Assembly (NCBI GenBank): GCA_964557715.1
Contig: CAZLAP010000028.1
Location: forward strand, 1 to 17,548
Direction: 5' to 3'
Origin: CAZLAP01 sp964557715
GTDB taxonomy: Bacteria; Patescibacteriota; Minisyncoccia; Minisyncoccales; RBG-13-42-11
DNA length: 17,548 nt
The translations under genes were made by a program, and so were the position numbers. The notes beneath the pieces are model-generated. The model did no database searches. It saw nothing but the letters and a program-made list of their open reading frames with translations, and was not told the origin of the DNA. Shown here piece after piece: positions 1 to 6,188 of the stretch. Numbering within the stretch: position 1 is the first letter of the stretch; each line of letters begins with the position of its first letter.

Positions 1-539
1 AAAATATTTTTTGGACAGGCGTTTTTTACGACAGCGCTTTATGTGCGGAGTGGCGGAGAAAAATCAAAGATGAAAAAGCCGACATTTACATCGCTCAAGC
101 TGGCTGGAAAATCAGCGGCTCGGGAGCGGTAATTGAACTGCTTTATCCTTTTGAAAACCTTGAAGGCAAGGAAGCAGATAATATTGACAATACCTCGATC
201 GTAGCCAAATTGGTTTTTGGGAATAATTCTTTTTTATTTACCGGAGACGCTTTTAAGGCTGTCGAAATTGAATTGTTAAAAGCCGGAGCAAATATAAGCT
301 CTGATGTGTTGCAAGTTGGCCATCACGGCAGCAAAACATCGTCAGCTGAAGAATTTATCAGCCGGGTTTCCCCTCAAATTGCTGTAATTTCCAGCGGCAA
401 AGATAACAGATACGGCCATCCGCATCAGGAAACTTTGGACACTTTGGCAAAATATGGTATAAATGTTTTGAGGACAGACAGTCAAGGAGATATTAAAATC
501 GCCGGCAACGGAGAAAGTCTAAGTGTTTTAAATTTTTAA
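1..539 (+). CDS. ComEC/Rec2-type metallo-beta-lactamase protein, C-terminal part (5' end outside window)
   Basis: The reading frame is open from the first base (codons from position 3) to the TAA at 537-539, so this is the last ~179 residues of a longer protein; an internal ATG at 210 is not the true start. The segment holds the C-terminal half of a metallo-beta-lactamase fold: an NTSIVAKLVFG strand, the LFTGDA motif, the HHGSKTSS motif with its metal-binding histidines, and YGHPH near the end. This order is typical of the ComEC/Rec2 C-terminal domain, where it acts with the membrane channel in DNA uptake. Free-standing hydrolases of the same family also exist, and the membrane part cannot be seen here, so full-length ComEC is an inference. 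The next gene starts 8 bp downstream and is probably co-transcribed. Confidence 0.8.
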   Translation, partial: NIFWTGVFYDSALCAEWRRKIKDEKADIYIAQAGWKISGSGAVIELLYPFENLEGKEADNIDNTSIVAKLVFGNNSFLFTGDAFKAVEIELLKAGANISSDVLQVGHHGSKTSSAEEFISRVSPQIAVISSGKDNRYGHPHQETLDTLAKYGINVLRTDSQGDIKIAGNGESLSVLNF

Positions 540-547
540 AACATAAT

Positions 548-1615
548 ATGCAGTTTCCATTATTCAAAACTAAAATAGCGGGCAGCAAAAAAGAATTCAA
601 TTTGAATGACCCGAAAGAAAGGGAAAAGTATTTTAATTTCAAGGCAGGGAAGGAAATAAAAAAATTAAGAGAGTATTTTGAGAAAGGAAACACTTTCATA
701 GCTTATCTTTTGGGTAAAAAGAACTCAGGAAAGGGGACTTATTCTAAAATGTTCGCTGAGATTGTTGCGCCCGAAAAAGTTGAGCATTTTTCCATAGGCG
801 ATATGATTCGGAATACTGACAGAGAACTAAAAGACGAGAAAAAGAAAAAAGAGCTTGCTCTTTTCCTGGAAAAGAATTATCGGGGCTGGTCTTCCGTTAA
901 AGAACTGGTTTCTTTGCTGGAAAAAAGAAGCACCAAGACCTTGTTGCCCACTGAACTGATTTTGGCTTTGGTAAAAAAGGAAATCGGCAAAAGAAAGAAA
1001 AAAACCGTTTTTATTGACGGTTTTCCCAGGGGACTGGACCAGATAAATTTTACTTTGTTTTTCAGGGATTTAATCGGCTACAGAGAGGACTCTGATTTTT
1101 TCGTTTTGATTAACGTGCCCGAAAGCATAATTGACGAAAGAATAAAATACAGATTGATTTGTCCTGAATGCCAAACTTCCAGAAATTTGAAATTATTGCC
1201 GACTTCAAAGATCGGCTACGATTCAAAAAAGAAAGAATTTTATTTGCTTTGCGATAATCCGCAATGCAGAGAAATTAAAATGGTCCGCAAGGAAGGGGAT
1301 GAATTGGGCATCAAGCCGATTAAGGCAAGATTGGAAAAAGACGAAAAATTAATAAATCAAGCGCTTTCACTTTACGGCATTCCAAAAGTTCTTTTAAGGA
1401 ATTCCGTTCCAAAAAAATCCGCTTCAAATTTTGTTGACGATTACGAGATTACGCCGGAATACTATTATAAATGGAATAGCAGGGAGAAAAAAGCGATTGT
1501 CAAAGAAAAGCCCTGGTTGGTTTTGGATGATGAAGGAAAATCGTCTTTCAGCTTGCTTCCGCCGCCGGTTGTTGTTTCTTTAATAAAGCAAATCAGCGAT
1601 ATTTTAGATTTATAA
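548..1615 (+). CDS. Adenylate-kinase-like nucleoside monophosphate kinase, enlarged, zinc-type lid
   Basis: This 355-residue protein carries the adenylate kinase signature: P-loop GKKNSGKGT at residues 56-64, FSIGDMIR at 81-88, FIDGFPR at 155-161, and a lid-like segment with cysteines C205, C208, C235 and C240 that looks like a zinc knuckle. By family it should transfer phosphate from ATP to a nucleoside monophosphate in the cytoplasm. Bacterial Adk is usually ~180-220 residues. This one has ~50 extra N-terminal residues, a longer lysine-rich segment between the P-loop region and the GFPR motif, and a C-terminal extension of ~70 residues. The usual adk gene of the spc cluster normally follows secY, beyond this window, so this may be a second, diverged kinase. 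Its substrate cannot be read from sequence. It starts 8 bp after the upstream gene with no Shine-Dalgarno. Confidence 0.75.
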   Translation: MQFPLFKTKIAGSKKEFNLNDPKEREKYFNFKAGKEIKKLREYFEKGNTFIAYLLGKKNSGKGTYSKMFAEIVAPEKVEHFSIGDMIRNTDRELKDEKKKKELALFLEKNYRGWSSVKELVSLLEKRSTKTLLPTELILALVKKEIGKRKKKTVFIDGFPRGLDQINFTLFFRDLIGYREDSDFFVLINVPESIIDERIKYRLICPECQTSRNLKLLPTSKIGYDSKKKEFYLLCDNPQCREIKMVRKEGDELGIKPIKARLEKDEKLINQALSLYGIPKVLLRNSVPKKSASNFVDDYEITPEYYYKWNSREKKAIVKEKPWLVLDDEGKSSFSLLPPPVVVSLIKQISDILDL

Positions 1616-1661
1616 TTGGGCACAATTGTGCTTCCTCCGAGGAAGCACAATTGTGCCCAAT
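1615..1661. repeat. Perfect 47-bp palindrome with nested 12-bp palindromes
   Basis: Positions 1615-1637 are the exact reverse complement of 1639-1661, with a single central C at 1638. Each arm contains its own perfect palindrome, GCACAATTGTGC, at 1620-1631 and 1645-1656. The element begins on the last base of the upstream gene's stop codon. In RNA it would form a 22-23 bp hairpin, which could end transcription or protect the 3' end, but no T-run follows, so it is not a standard intrinsic terminator. In DNA the two 12-bp palindromes look like paired binding sites for a dimeric protein. Both readings are inference. Confidence 0.9.
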
Positions 1662-1719
1662 CGTCGTTGACACTCCTCCTTCGCATCCTTCCTCAGTCGT
1701 CGTTGACACTCCTCCTTCG
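1661..1719. repeat. 23-bp direct repeat, two exact copies 36 bp apart
   Basis: Copy 1 is 1661-1683 and copy 2 is 1697-1719, identical over 23 bases (starting TCGTCGTTGACACTCC), with a 13-bp spacer at 1684-1696. Each copy contains TTGACA. Only the second lies 18 bp from a TATAAT, so the promoter's -35 hexamer is inside the repeat. Copy 1 overlaps the last base of the 47-bp palindrome. With only two units and a spacer too short for CRISPR, this looks like a small tandem duplication or a double binding site. Confidence 0.85.
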
Positions 1720-1732
1720 TCGGATGTATAAT
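1703..1732 (+). promoter_or_regulatory. Consensus sigma-70-type promoter for the structured RNA
   Basis: TTGACA at 1703-1708 and TATAAT at 1727-1732 match the consensus exactly with an 18-bp spacer. The expected start, 6-7 bases past the -10 box, falls at G1739, exactly the first base of the long closing stem of the RNA described next. Confidence 0.8.
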
Positions 1733-1738
1733 GAAATT

Positions 1739-1870
1739 GGTTCCGGCTTTTTAGTTAGTTCTGGTACAAAAGTTCTTACAGGGAATCTGAAATGATTTTG
1801 CTGCCGTGGCAGCGAACTAAGATTCCCACTTGGAGTTTTTTCCGAGAACAACTTTCTATAAGCCGGGACC
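1739..1870 (+). ncRNA. Structured small RNA with 6S-RNA-like architecture
   Basis: The 132-nt segment folds by inspection into one long rod. The closing stem is 1739-1749 with 1860-1870 (11 bp, one G-U). A second stem is 1753-1756 and 1758-1762 with 1850-1853 and 1845-1849, with A1757 bulged, extended by 1763-1764 with 1842-1843. A large internal bubble follows (about 1765-1780 facing 1828-1841), then an 8-bp stem 1781-1788 with 1820-1827. An apical hairpin is 1800-1804 with 1809-1813. A rod with one central open bubble is the hallmark of 6S RNA, which mimics an open promoter and binds RNA polymerase holoenzyme. A perfect promoter precedes it and a terminator follows at 1871. It is shorter than the usual ~180 nt, and I cannot run a covariance search, so the family name is inference while the structured transcript is well supported. 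No protein-coding frame fits here. Confidence 0.5.
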
Positions 1871-1903
1871 GACAAAAACCCGCCAAAAGGCGGATTTTTG
1901 TTT
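1871..1903. terminator. Bidirectional intrinsic terminator
   Basis: The hairpin core CCGCC (1880-1884), AAAA loop, GGCGG (1889-1893) is flanked by A5 at 1874-1878 and T5 at 1895-1899. Either strand therefore gives a GC stem followed by a T-run. It separates the plus-strand RNA (ends ~1870) from the convergent minus-strand tRNA (3' end at 1904) and can serve both. Confidence 0.8.
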
Positions 1904-1980
1904 TGGTCGGGGCACCCGGATCTGCCCCGGGAATCTTACGCACCCCATGCGCAAATGTTATCTAGTTACACCATGCCCCG
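1904..1980 (-). tRNA. tRNA-Pro(GGG), CCA encoded, non-canonical elbow
   Basis: Read on the minus strand from 1980, all four stems pair. The acceptor is CGGGGCA with TGCCCCG. The D stem GTGT pairs with ACAT (one G-U). The anticodon stem TGCGC pairs with GCGTA, with loop ATGGGGT giving U33, anticodon GGG and G37. The T stem is CCCGG with CCGGG. The discriminator is A73 and CCA is encoded (1904-1906). The C1-G72 pair, A73 and the ATGGGGT loop match bacterial tRNA-Pro(GGG). The oddity is the elbow. The T loop is GGCAGAT instead of TTCRANT, losing T54, Psi55 and A58, and the 9-nt D loop AACTAGATA lacks the G18-G19 pair. A15-U48 is kept as a Levitt pair. It lies only 4 nt after the rpmB stop codon, so both should be one transcript, released by RNase P. 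Confidence 0.85.
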
Positions 1981-1984
1981 AGAG

Positions 1985-2173
1985 TTATTTTTTCTTGTTT
2001 AACGCCTTAATGCATTTGGCGCAAGCTTTTACTCTTTTTCCCGAAGACAATTTTACCCATTGCAAGTTGGGCTGTTTTCTTTTTTTGACGGTTGGATTAT
2101 ATTTTTCAGCTCTAAATCTTACCCTTCGCCAAACCATCATTGATTTTTTTCCGCAGATAGCGCACTGTTTCAT
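1985..2173 (-). CDS. rpmB: 50S ribosomal protein bL28, zinc-ribbon form
   Basis: This 62-residue basic protein is a large-subunit component. It begins MKQCAICGKK and ends with ACAKCIKALNKKK, giving two CxxC pairs (C4/C7 and C51/C54) that should bind one zinc ion. The central KRKQPNLQWVKL block matches the KRxxxPNLQ signature of L28. Its length is slightly below the usual 60-78 range and it carries the zinc-binding type of sequence. It is transcribed against the main ribosomal block. A promoter-like pair, TTGAAA (2211-2206) and TAGTAT (2188-2183) with a 17-bp spacer, would start transcription about 3 nt before the ATG, so the mRNA would be almost leaderless. tRNA-Pro follows 4 nt after the stop, and the shared terminator lies beyond it. 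Confidence 0.85.
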   Translation of the reverse strand: MKQCAICGKKSMMVWRRVRFRAEKYNPTVKKRKQPNLQWVKLSSGKRVKACAKCIKALNKKK

Positions 2174-2182
2174 AATGTTATA

Positions 2183-2211
2183 ATACTAACAAAGATTTTT
2201 AATTCTTTCAA
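2183..2211 (-). promoter_or_regulatory. Candidate promoter of rpmB-tRNA-Pro
   Basis: On the minus strand, TTGAAA (2211-2206) and TAGTAT (2188-2183) are 17 bp apart. The predicted start is near 2176, leaving about 3 nt before the rpmB ATG. The -35 region overlaps the region used by the divergent M50 promoter. Confidence 0.5.
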
Positions 2212-2236
2212 GAGTGTGTTATAGTTTATGTATAAT
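2208..2236 (+). promoter_or_regulatory. Candidate promoter of the M50 protease gene
   Basis: A perfect -10 box TATAAT is at 2231-2236. The best 17-bp-spaced -35 (2208-2213, TCAAGA) is weak. The predicted start near 2243 gives a leader of about 9 nt before the ATG at 2252. There is little room between this and the divergent rpmB promoter, so the two may interfere. Confidence 0.45.
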
Positions 2237-2251
2237 TTTTAAGAAAGTTTT

Positions 2252-2863
2252 ATGGAATATTTATTTTTAATCGCCATTCTTTTATTTTCAGTAATCATCC
2301 ATGAGGTTGCTCACGGCAGCGCGGCTAATTTACTGGGCGATCCTACTGCCAAACTATCTGGTAGGCTTACTTTAAATCCAATAAAGCATTTAGACGTTTT
2401 CGGTTCGTTTATTGTGCCGCTTTTTTTAATTATCCTTAAAAGTCCGGTTTTATTCGGTTGGGCAAAGCCGGTCCCGGTCAATTCTTATAACTTTAAAAAT
2501 CCTAAAATTGACGAAGCCAAAGTATCTGCAGCCGGACCGGCGGCTAATCTTTTAATAGCTCTGATTTTCGGTCTGGCTATCAGATTTTTTCCTTTGCCAG
2601 CTTCTTTTTTGGCTGTTTTCAGCATTATTGTGGCTTTAAATCTTATATTGGCCATTTTCAACCTAATTCCTGTTCCTCCTTTAGACGGTTCTCATATTCT
2701 TTTTGCTTTTTTGCCTGAAAAATGGTTTGCCGGCGTTAAATTATTTTTACGCCAATTCGGAATTTTCATTCTGCTTTTTTTTATATTTTTTGCTTTGCGC
2801 TGGATATTTATTGGCGTAACAGCGCTTTTTTATCTAATAACAGGCGAGCCTCTTGCCTTTTGA
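2252..2863 (+). CDS. Site-2 protease family (M50) membrane metalloprotease
   Basis: This 203-residue, very hydrophobic protein should cut substrates inside the cytoplasmic membrane. The zinc-binding motif HEVAH is at residues 17-21 in the first membrane segment. The second catalytic motif NLIPVPPLDGSH is at 137-148, with D145 as the third zinc ligand. FGWAKPVPVN at 68-77 and AAGPAANL at 93-100 are typical of the short SpoIVFB/YwhC-like M50B subgroup that lacks a PDZ domain. About five or six hydrophobic segments are visible. Its substrate cannot be read from sequence. It has no Shine-Dalgarno (only AAGAAAG upstream) and a very short predicted leader. It ends with TGA 57 bp before rpsL, on the same strand, so it could be co-transcribed with the ribosomal block, though no shared function is implied. 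Confidence 0.88.
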   Translation: MEYLFLIAILLFSVIIHEVAHGSAANLLGDPTAKLSGRLTLNPIKHLDVFGSFIVPLFLIILKSPVLFGWAKPVPVNSYNFKNPKIDEAKVSAAGPAANLLIALIFGLAIRFFPLPASFLAVFSIIVALNLILAIFNLIPVPPLDGSHILFAFLPEKWFAGVKLFLRQFGIFILLFFIFFALRWIFIGVTALFYLITGEPLAF

Positions 2864-2920
2864 TTTAAAGCATGCTAATCTGAAAACCGAATTTTTGCGA
2901 AATAAATTTGCGTTAAATTT

Positions 2921-3334
2921 ATGTGTCCGACAATTCAACAATTAATAAAAAAAGGAAGAAAAAAAACAAAAAAGCGGCCAACAGCGCCCGCTTTATCTTT
3001 TGATTTTAATGTTTTGAAAAACAGGCCGAAAAACTCTTTTTCTCCTCTTAAAAGAGGCGTCTGTATCAAGGTTTTTACCGTTACTCCTAAAAAACCTAAT
3101 TCCGCTTTGAGAAAAGTTGCCAGAGTGCGTTTGACCAATGGAATGGAGGTTACGGCTTATATACCCGGCGAAGGTCATAATTTGCAGGAGCATTCAGTGG
3201 TTTTGATCAGAGGCGGAAGAGTAAAAGACTTGCCCGGAGTAAGATACCATATTGTCAGAGGCGTTTTAGACACCGGAGGAGTGGAGGGGCGTAAAAAACA
3301 AAGAAGCAAATACGGCAGCAAAAAGGAAAAATAA
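2921..3334 (+). CDS. rpsL: 30S ribosomal protein uS12
   Basis: This 137-residue decoding-centre protein is unmistakable from TPKKPNSALRK (residues 55-65), EVTAYIPGEGHNLQEHSVV and GGRVKDLPGVRYHIVRG. The lysines where streptomycin-resistance changes occur in other bacteria, and the aspartate of VKDLPG that RimO methylthiolates in some species, are present in wild-type form. Compared with the usual ~124 residues it has an insertion of about 13-17 residues at 25-41 (SFDFNVLKNRPKNSF), between the N-terminal helix and the KRGVC strand. rpoBC, which often precede rpsL, are absent. rpsG follows after 14 bp. The start codon lies in AT-rich sequence (TAAATTTATG) with no Shine-Dalgarno. Confidence 0.97.
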   Translation: MCPTIQQLIKKGRKKTKKRPTAPALSFDFNVLKNRPKNSFSPLKRGVCIKVFTVTPKKPNSALRKVARVRLTNGMEVTAYIPGEGHNLQEHSVVLIRGGRVKDLPGVRYHIVRGVLDTGGVEGRKKQRSKYGSKKEK

Positions 3335-3348
3335 AAACCCAAAGCATT

Positions 3349-3816
3349 ATGAGAGGCAAAAAAAAATTAAAAAGAGAAATACAGCCGGATGTGGTTTACG
3401 ACAATGTGCTGGTTCAGAAACTTATTAATCAGGTAATGAAAAAAGGAAAAAAAACCGTAGCCAAGAAAAACGTTTACGGCGCTTTTGGCGTTATCAAAGA
3501 AAAGACCAAGCAGGAGCCGATCGAAGTTTTTGAAAAAGCTATAAAGAACGCTTCTCCGTTGTTGGAAGTAAAGTCTAAAAGGGTTGGCGGCGCAACTTAC
3601 CAGGTGCCTCGCGAAGTCAGGGGAGACAGGATGGTGACCTTAGCCATGCGCTGGATAATTCAGGCCGCTAAAAATAAAAAAGGCAAGCCGATGAAGGAGA
3701 AACTGGCCGAAGAATTAATTTTAGCGGCAAAAAACGAAGGTTCTGCCGTGAAAAAGAAAGAAGATACTCATAGAATGGCGGAAGCAAATCGTGCTTTTGC
3801 GCATTTTGCCTGGTAA
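3349..3816 (+). CDS. rpsG: 30S ribosomal protein uS7
   Basis: This 155-residue head protein nucleates 30S head assembly on the 3' domain of 16S rRNA. The family pattern is clear: N-terminal RGKKKLKREIQPD, NVLVQKLINQVMKKGKKTVA, the VGGATYQVPREV loop and the end ADTHRMAEANRAFAHFAW-like segment (here EDTHRMAEANRAFAHF). Its length is normal for bacteria. It sits 14 bp after rpsL and 269 bp before fusA, so a pause, processing point or new promoter is possible between rpsG and fusA. No Shine-Dalgarno is visible before the ATG. Confidence 0.97.
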   Translation: MRGKKKLKREIQPDVVYDNVLVQKLINQVMKKGKKTVAKKNVYGAFGVIKEKTKQEPIEVFEKAIKNASPLLEVKSKRVGGATYQVPREVRGDRMVTLAMRWIIQAAKNKKGKPMKEKLAEELILAAKNEGSAVKKKEDTHRMAEANRAFAHFAW

Positions 3817-3823
3817 TGTTTGT

Positions 3824-3853
3824 TTGACAACTGAGTTTAAAAGTACCGATAGT
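3824..3853 (+). promoter_or_regulatory. Possible promoter in the rpsG-fusA gap
   Basis: TTGACA (3824-3829) is a perfect -35 box, followed after 18 bp by GATAGT (3848-3853), which matches four of six bases of TATAAT. It would place the fusA start in a leader of about 225 nt containing the hairpin at 3891-3930. The weak -10 makes this tentative. Confidence 0.3.
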
Positions 3854-3890
3854 TCCTTCGTCCAGCGACTCGGAATTATCTATATTCTCG

Positions 3891-3930
3891 GTGAGCGATT
3901 CGCGCTTCGCGCGAAACCATGCTCGCTCAC
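3891..3930. repeat. Nested inverted repeat in the fusA leader
   Basis: An outer pair, GTGAGCGA (3891-3898) with TCGCTCAC (3923-3930), encloses an inner hairpin, TTCGCGC (3899-3905), TTC loop, GCGCGAA (3909-3915). It is much richer in GC than its AT-rich surroundings. No T-run follows, so it is not a plain terminator. The rest of the 3817-4085 gap shows no credible gene. Confidence 0.75.
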
Positions 3931-4085
3931 TCAAGCGATAGCGAAGGGTGAAGAAGAGAATTTATTTTCTTTGCCTGCCTGCGAAAGTTACTTTAAAACT
4001 TTGTTGTTTCGCTTAAAATAATAATGTTTTTAAAATTAAATTATTAAAAATTGTTTAGAAATTAGATATTAGGAATTTAAGGCTT

Positions 4086-6188
4086 ATGCGTAAATATCCA
4101 ATAGAAAAATACAGAGACATAGGAATTATCGCCCATATTGATGCCGGAAAAACAACCGTCAGCGAACGGATACTTTTTTATACCGGAATTTCGCATAAAA
4201 TCGGTGAAGTTCACGACGGCAAAGCTATTATGGATTGGATGGCTCAGGAAAGAGAGAGAGGTATTACCATCACTTCGGCTGCCACAACTTGCTTCTGGAC
4301 TCCTTCTTTTCTGTCTAATGAAAAAAAGAACGAATATAGAATTAACATTATTGACACTCCGGGCCATATTGATTTTACCGTTGAGGTGCAAAGGTCTTTG
4401 CGCGTGTTAGATGGAGCAGTGGTTGTTTTTGACGGCGTTTCAGGAGTGGAGCCTCAATCCGAAACAGTCTGGCGACAAGCGGACAAGTTTAATGTCCCCA
4501 GAATTTGTTTCATCAATAAGTTGGACAGAATGGGAGCTTCTTTTGAAAGAAGCTTGGAGTCAATTTGGCAGAAGCTTTCTCCTTCTGCCATTGCTTTGCA
4601 ACTGCCGATAGGAGAAGAAGAGAAACTTAAGGGAGTTGTTGATTTGCTGGAAATGAAAGCGGTTTTTTTTGAAGGCGATTTTGGCCAAATCGTAAAAACG
4701 GAAGAAATTCCCCAAGATTTATCAGCCAAAGCTAAAGAATGGAGGGAAAGGTTGGTTGAAAAAATAGCCGGGGAGGACGAAACTCTTTTAGAGAAATATT
4801 TGGCTGGCCAGAGCATAAGCGTTGAAGAATTAAAAAAATCTTTAAGAAAATCAACTATTGATTATAAGCTTATACCTGTTTTTTGCGGCTCGGCTTTAAA
4901 AAACAAAGGAGTTCAATTAATGCTGGACGGGGTGGTTTCTTATCTTCCAAGCCCGACGGATCTTCCGCCGGTGCAGGGCATAGATCCGAAAACAGGAGAA
5001 ACTATCAGCAGAGAGCCTTTGGACAACAAGCCTTTTTCAGCTTTGGCCTTTAAAATCGCCACTGATCCTTATGTCGGCACCTTGACTTATTTTAGGGTTT
5101 ATTCCGGTTCTTTGAAGCGAGGCTCTTATGTTTTAAACACGACAACCGGCGAAAAAGAAAGAATCGGCCGCATATTAAGAATACATTCCGCAGAGAGAGA
5201 GGAGGTGGAAGAAGTTTTTGCCGGAGATATTGCGGCTACGGTCGGATTGAAAAATACTTCCACTGGCCATACTTTTTGCGATGAAAATTATCCGATTGTG
5301 CTTGAAGAGATTTCTTTTCCCGAGCCGGTTATTTCAATCAGAATTGAACCTAAAACAAAAGCAGACCAGGAAAAAATGGGCAATGCTTTGAAAAGGCTAA
5401 TGGATGAAGACCCGACTTTCCGGGTCAAGGGCGATTTGGAAACTTCAGAAACAATCATTTCCGGCATGGGAGAGCTGCATTTGGAAATTATTGCCGACAG
5501 GCTCAAAAGAGAGTTCAAAGTAGAGGCAAACATTGGCAGGCCGCAAGTTGCTTATAAAGAAACGATTAAAGACGCGGCTGAGGCTGAAGGAAAATATATC
5601 AGACAATCCGGCGGCAGGGGACAGTACGGCCATGTTTTATTAAAAGTAGAGCCAAAGGAAAGAGGAGAAGGGTTTGAATTTATTGATGAAATAAAAGGAG
5701 GAGTTATTCCCAAAGAATTTATTCCGGCTGTTGAAAAAGGAGCAAAAGAAGCGATGGATAAAGGCGTATTGGCCGGCTATCCAATGGTGGATTTGGTTTG
5801 TACTCTTTTTGACGGTTCTTTTCATGAGGTTGATTCTTCGGAAATGGCTTTCAAAATCGCGGGTTCAATGGCTTTTCAGGAAGCGGTAAAAAAAGCAAAG
5901 CCGATATTATTGGAGCCGATTATGAAATTGGAAGTGGTTATTCCTTCAGAATTTTTCGGCGACGTTATCGGGGATTTATCGGCAAGAAGAGGAAGGATTG
6001 AAGAAACAAAAGACAGATTGCAAATGAAGGTGGTTGATGCTAAAATACCTTTAGCGGAAATGTTCGGCTATGCGACCTCGTTGCGTTCGTTGACAGAAGG
6101 CAGAGGAACATTTACTATGGAATTTGAGAGGTACGAAGAAGTTTCAGGCAATATAGCCCAGGAAATTATTGAAGGAAAAAGAAGGTGA
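4086..6188 (+). CDS. fusA: Translation elongation factor G
   Basis: This 700-residue GTPase drives translocation of tRNA and mRNA on the ribosome and acts in recycling. All G-domain motifs are present: AHIDAGKTT at 16-24, RGIT at 58-61, DTPGH at 90-94, NKLD at 144-147 and CGSALKNKG for G5. Domains II-V follow in normal order, including GMGELHLEI, the domain IV loop SGGRGQYGHV and the C-terminal FGYATSLRSLTEGRG segment. Its length is standard. AGGAA about 10 nt before the ATG is one of the few Shine-Dalgarno-like stretches in the window. The last 57 bp, including the TGA stop, are duplicated exactly 114 bp downstream, so the terminus sits in a recently rearranged stretch. Confidence 0.98.
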   Translation: MRKYPIEKYRDIGIIAHIDAGKTTVSERILFYTGISHKIGEVHDGKAIMDWMAQERERGITITSAATTCFWTPSFLSNEKKNEYRINIIDTPGHIDFTVEVQRSLRVLDGAVVVFDGVSGVEPQSETVWRQADKFNVPRICFINKLDRMGASFERSLESIWQKLSPSAIALQLPIGEEEKLKGVVDLLEMKAVFFEGDFGQIVKTEEIPQDLSAKAKEWRERLVEKIAGEDETLLEKYLAGQSISVEELKKSLRKSTIDYKLIPVFCGSALKNKGVQLMLDGVVSYLPSPTDLPPVQGIDPKTGETISREPLDNKPFSALAFKIATDPYVGTLTYFRVYSGSLKRGSYVLNTTTGEKERIGRILRIHSAEREEVEEVFAGDIAATVGLKNTSTGHTFCDENYPIVLEEISFPEPVISIRIEPKTKADQEKMGNALKRLMDEDPTFRVKGDLETSETIISGMGELHLEIIADRLKREFKVEANIGRPQVAYKETIKDAAEAEGKYIRQSGGRGQYGHVLLKVEPKERGEGFEFIDEIKGGVIPKEFIPAVEKGAKEAMDKGVLAGYPMVDLVCTLFDGSFHEVDSSEMAFKIAGSMAFQEAVKKAKPILLEPIMKLEVVIPSEFFGDVIGDLSARRGRIEETKDRLQMKVVDAKIPLAEMFGYATSLRSLTEGRGTFTMEFERYEEVSGNIAQEIIEGKRR

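Noticed and set aside
1615..1661. 47-bp palindrome as an intrinsic terminator of the kinase gene
   Set aside because: No T-run follows the hairpin on the plus strand and no matching A-run precedes it; kept as an unexplained palindrome.
1661..1719. Two 23-bp repeats with 36-bp period as a CRISPR fragment
   Set aside because: Only two units, a 13-bp spacer is too short, and no cas genes or leader are present.
1465..1875. Minus-strand open frames with repeated RRRRSVNDD
   Set aside because: The similarity is only the translated 23-bp direct repeat; the frames overlap the kinase gene and the structured RNA.
1830..2183. Plus-strand open frame of 117 codons
   Set aside because: It runs antisense to rpmB and tRNA-Pro and across the terminator, with no recognisable domain.
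3791..4021. Small gene in the rpsG-fusA gap
   Set aside because: It overlaps the end of rpsG, crosses the GC-rich hairpin and has no recognisable motif.
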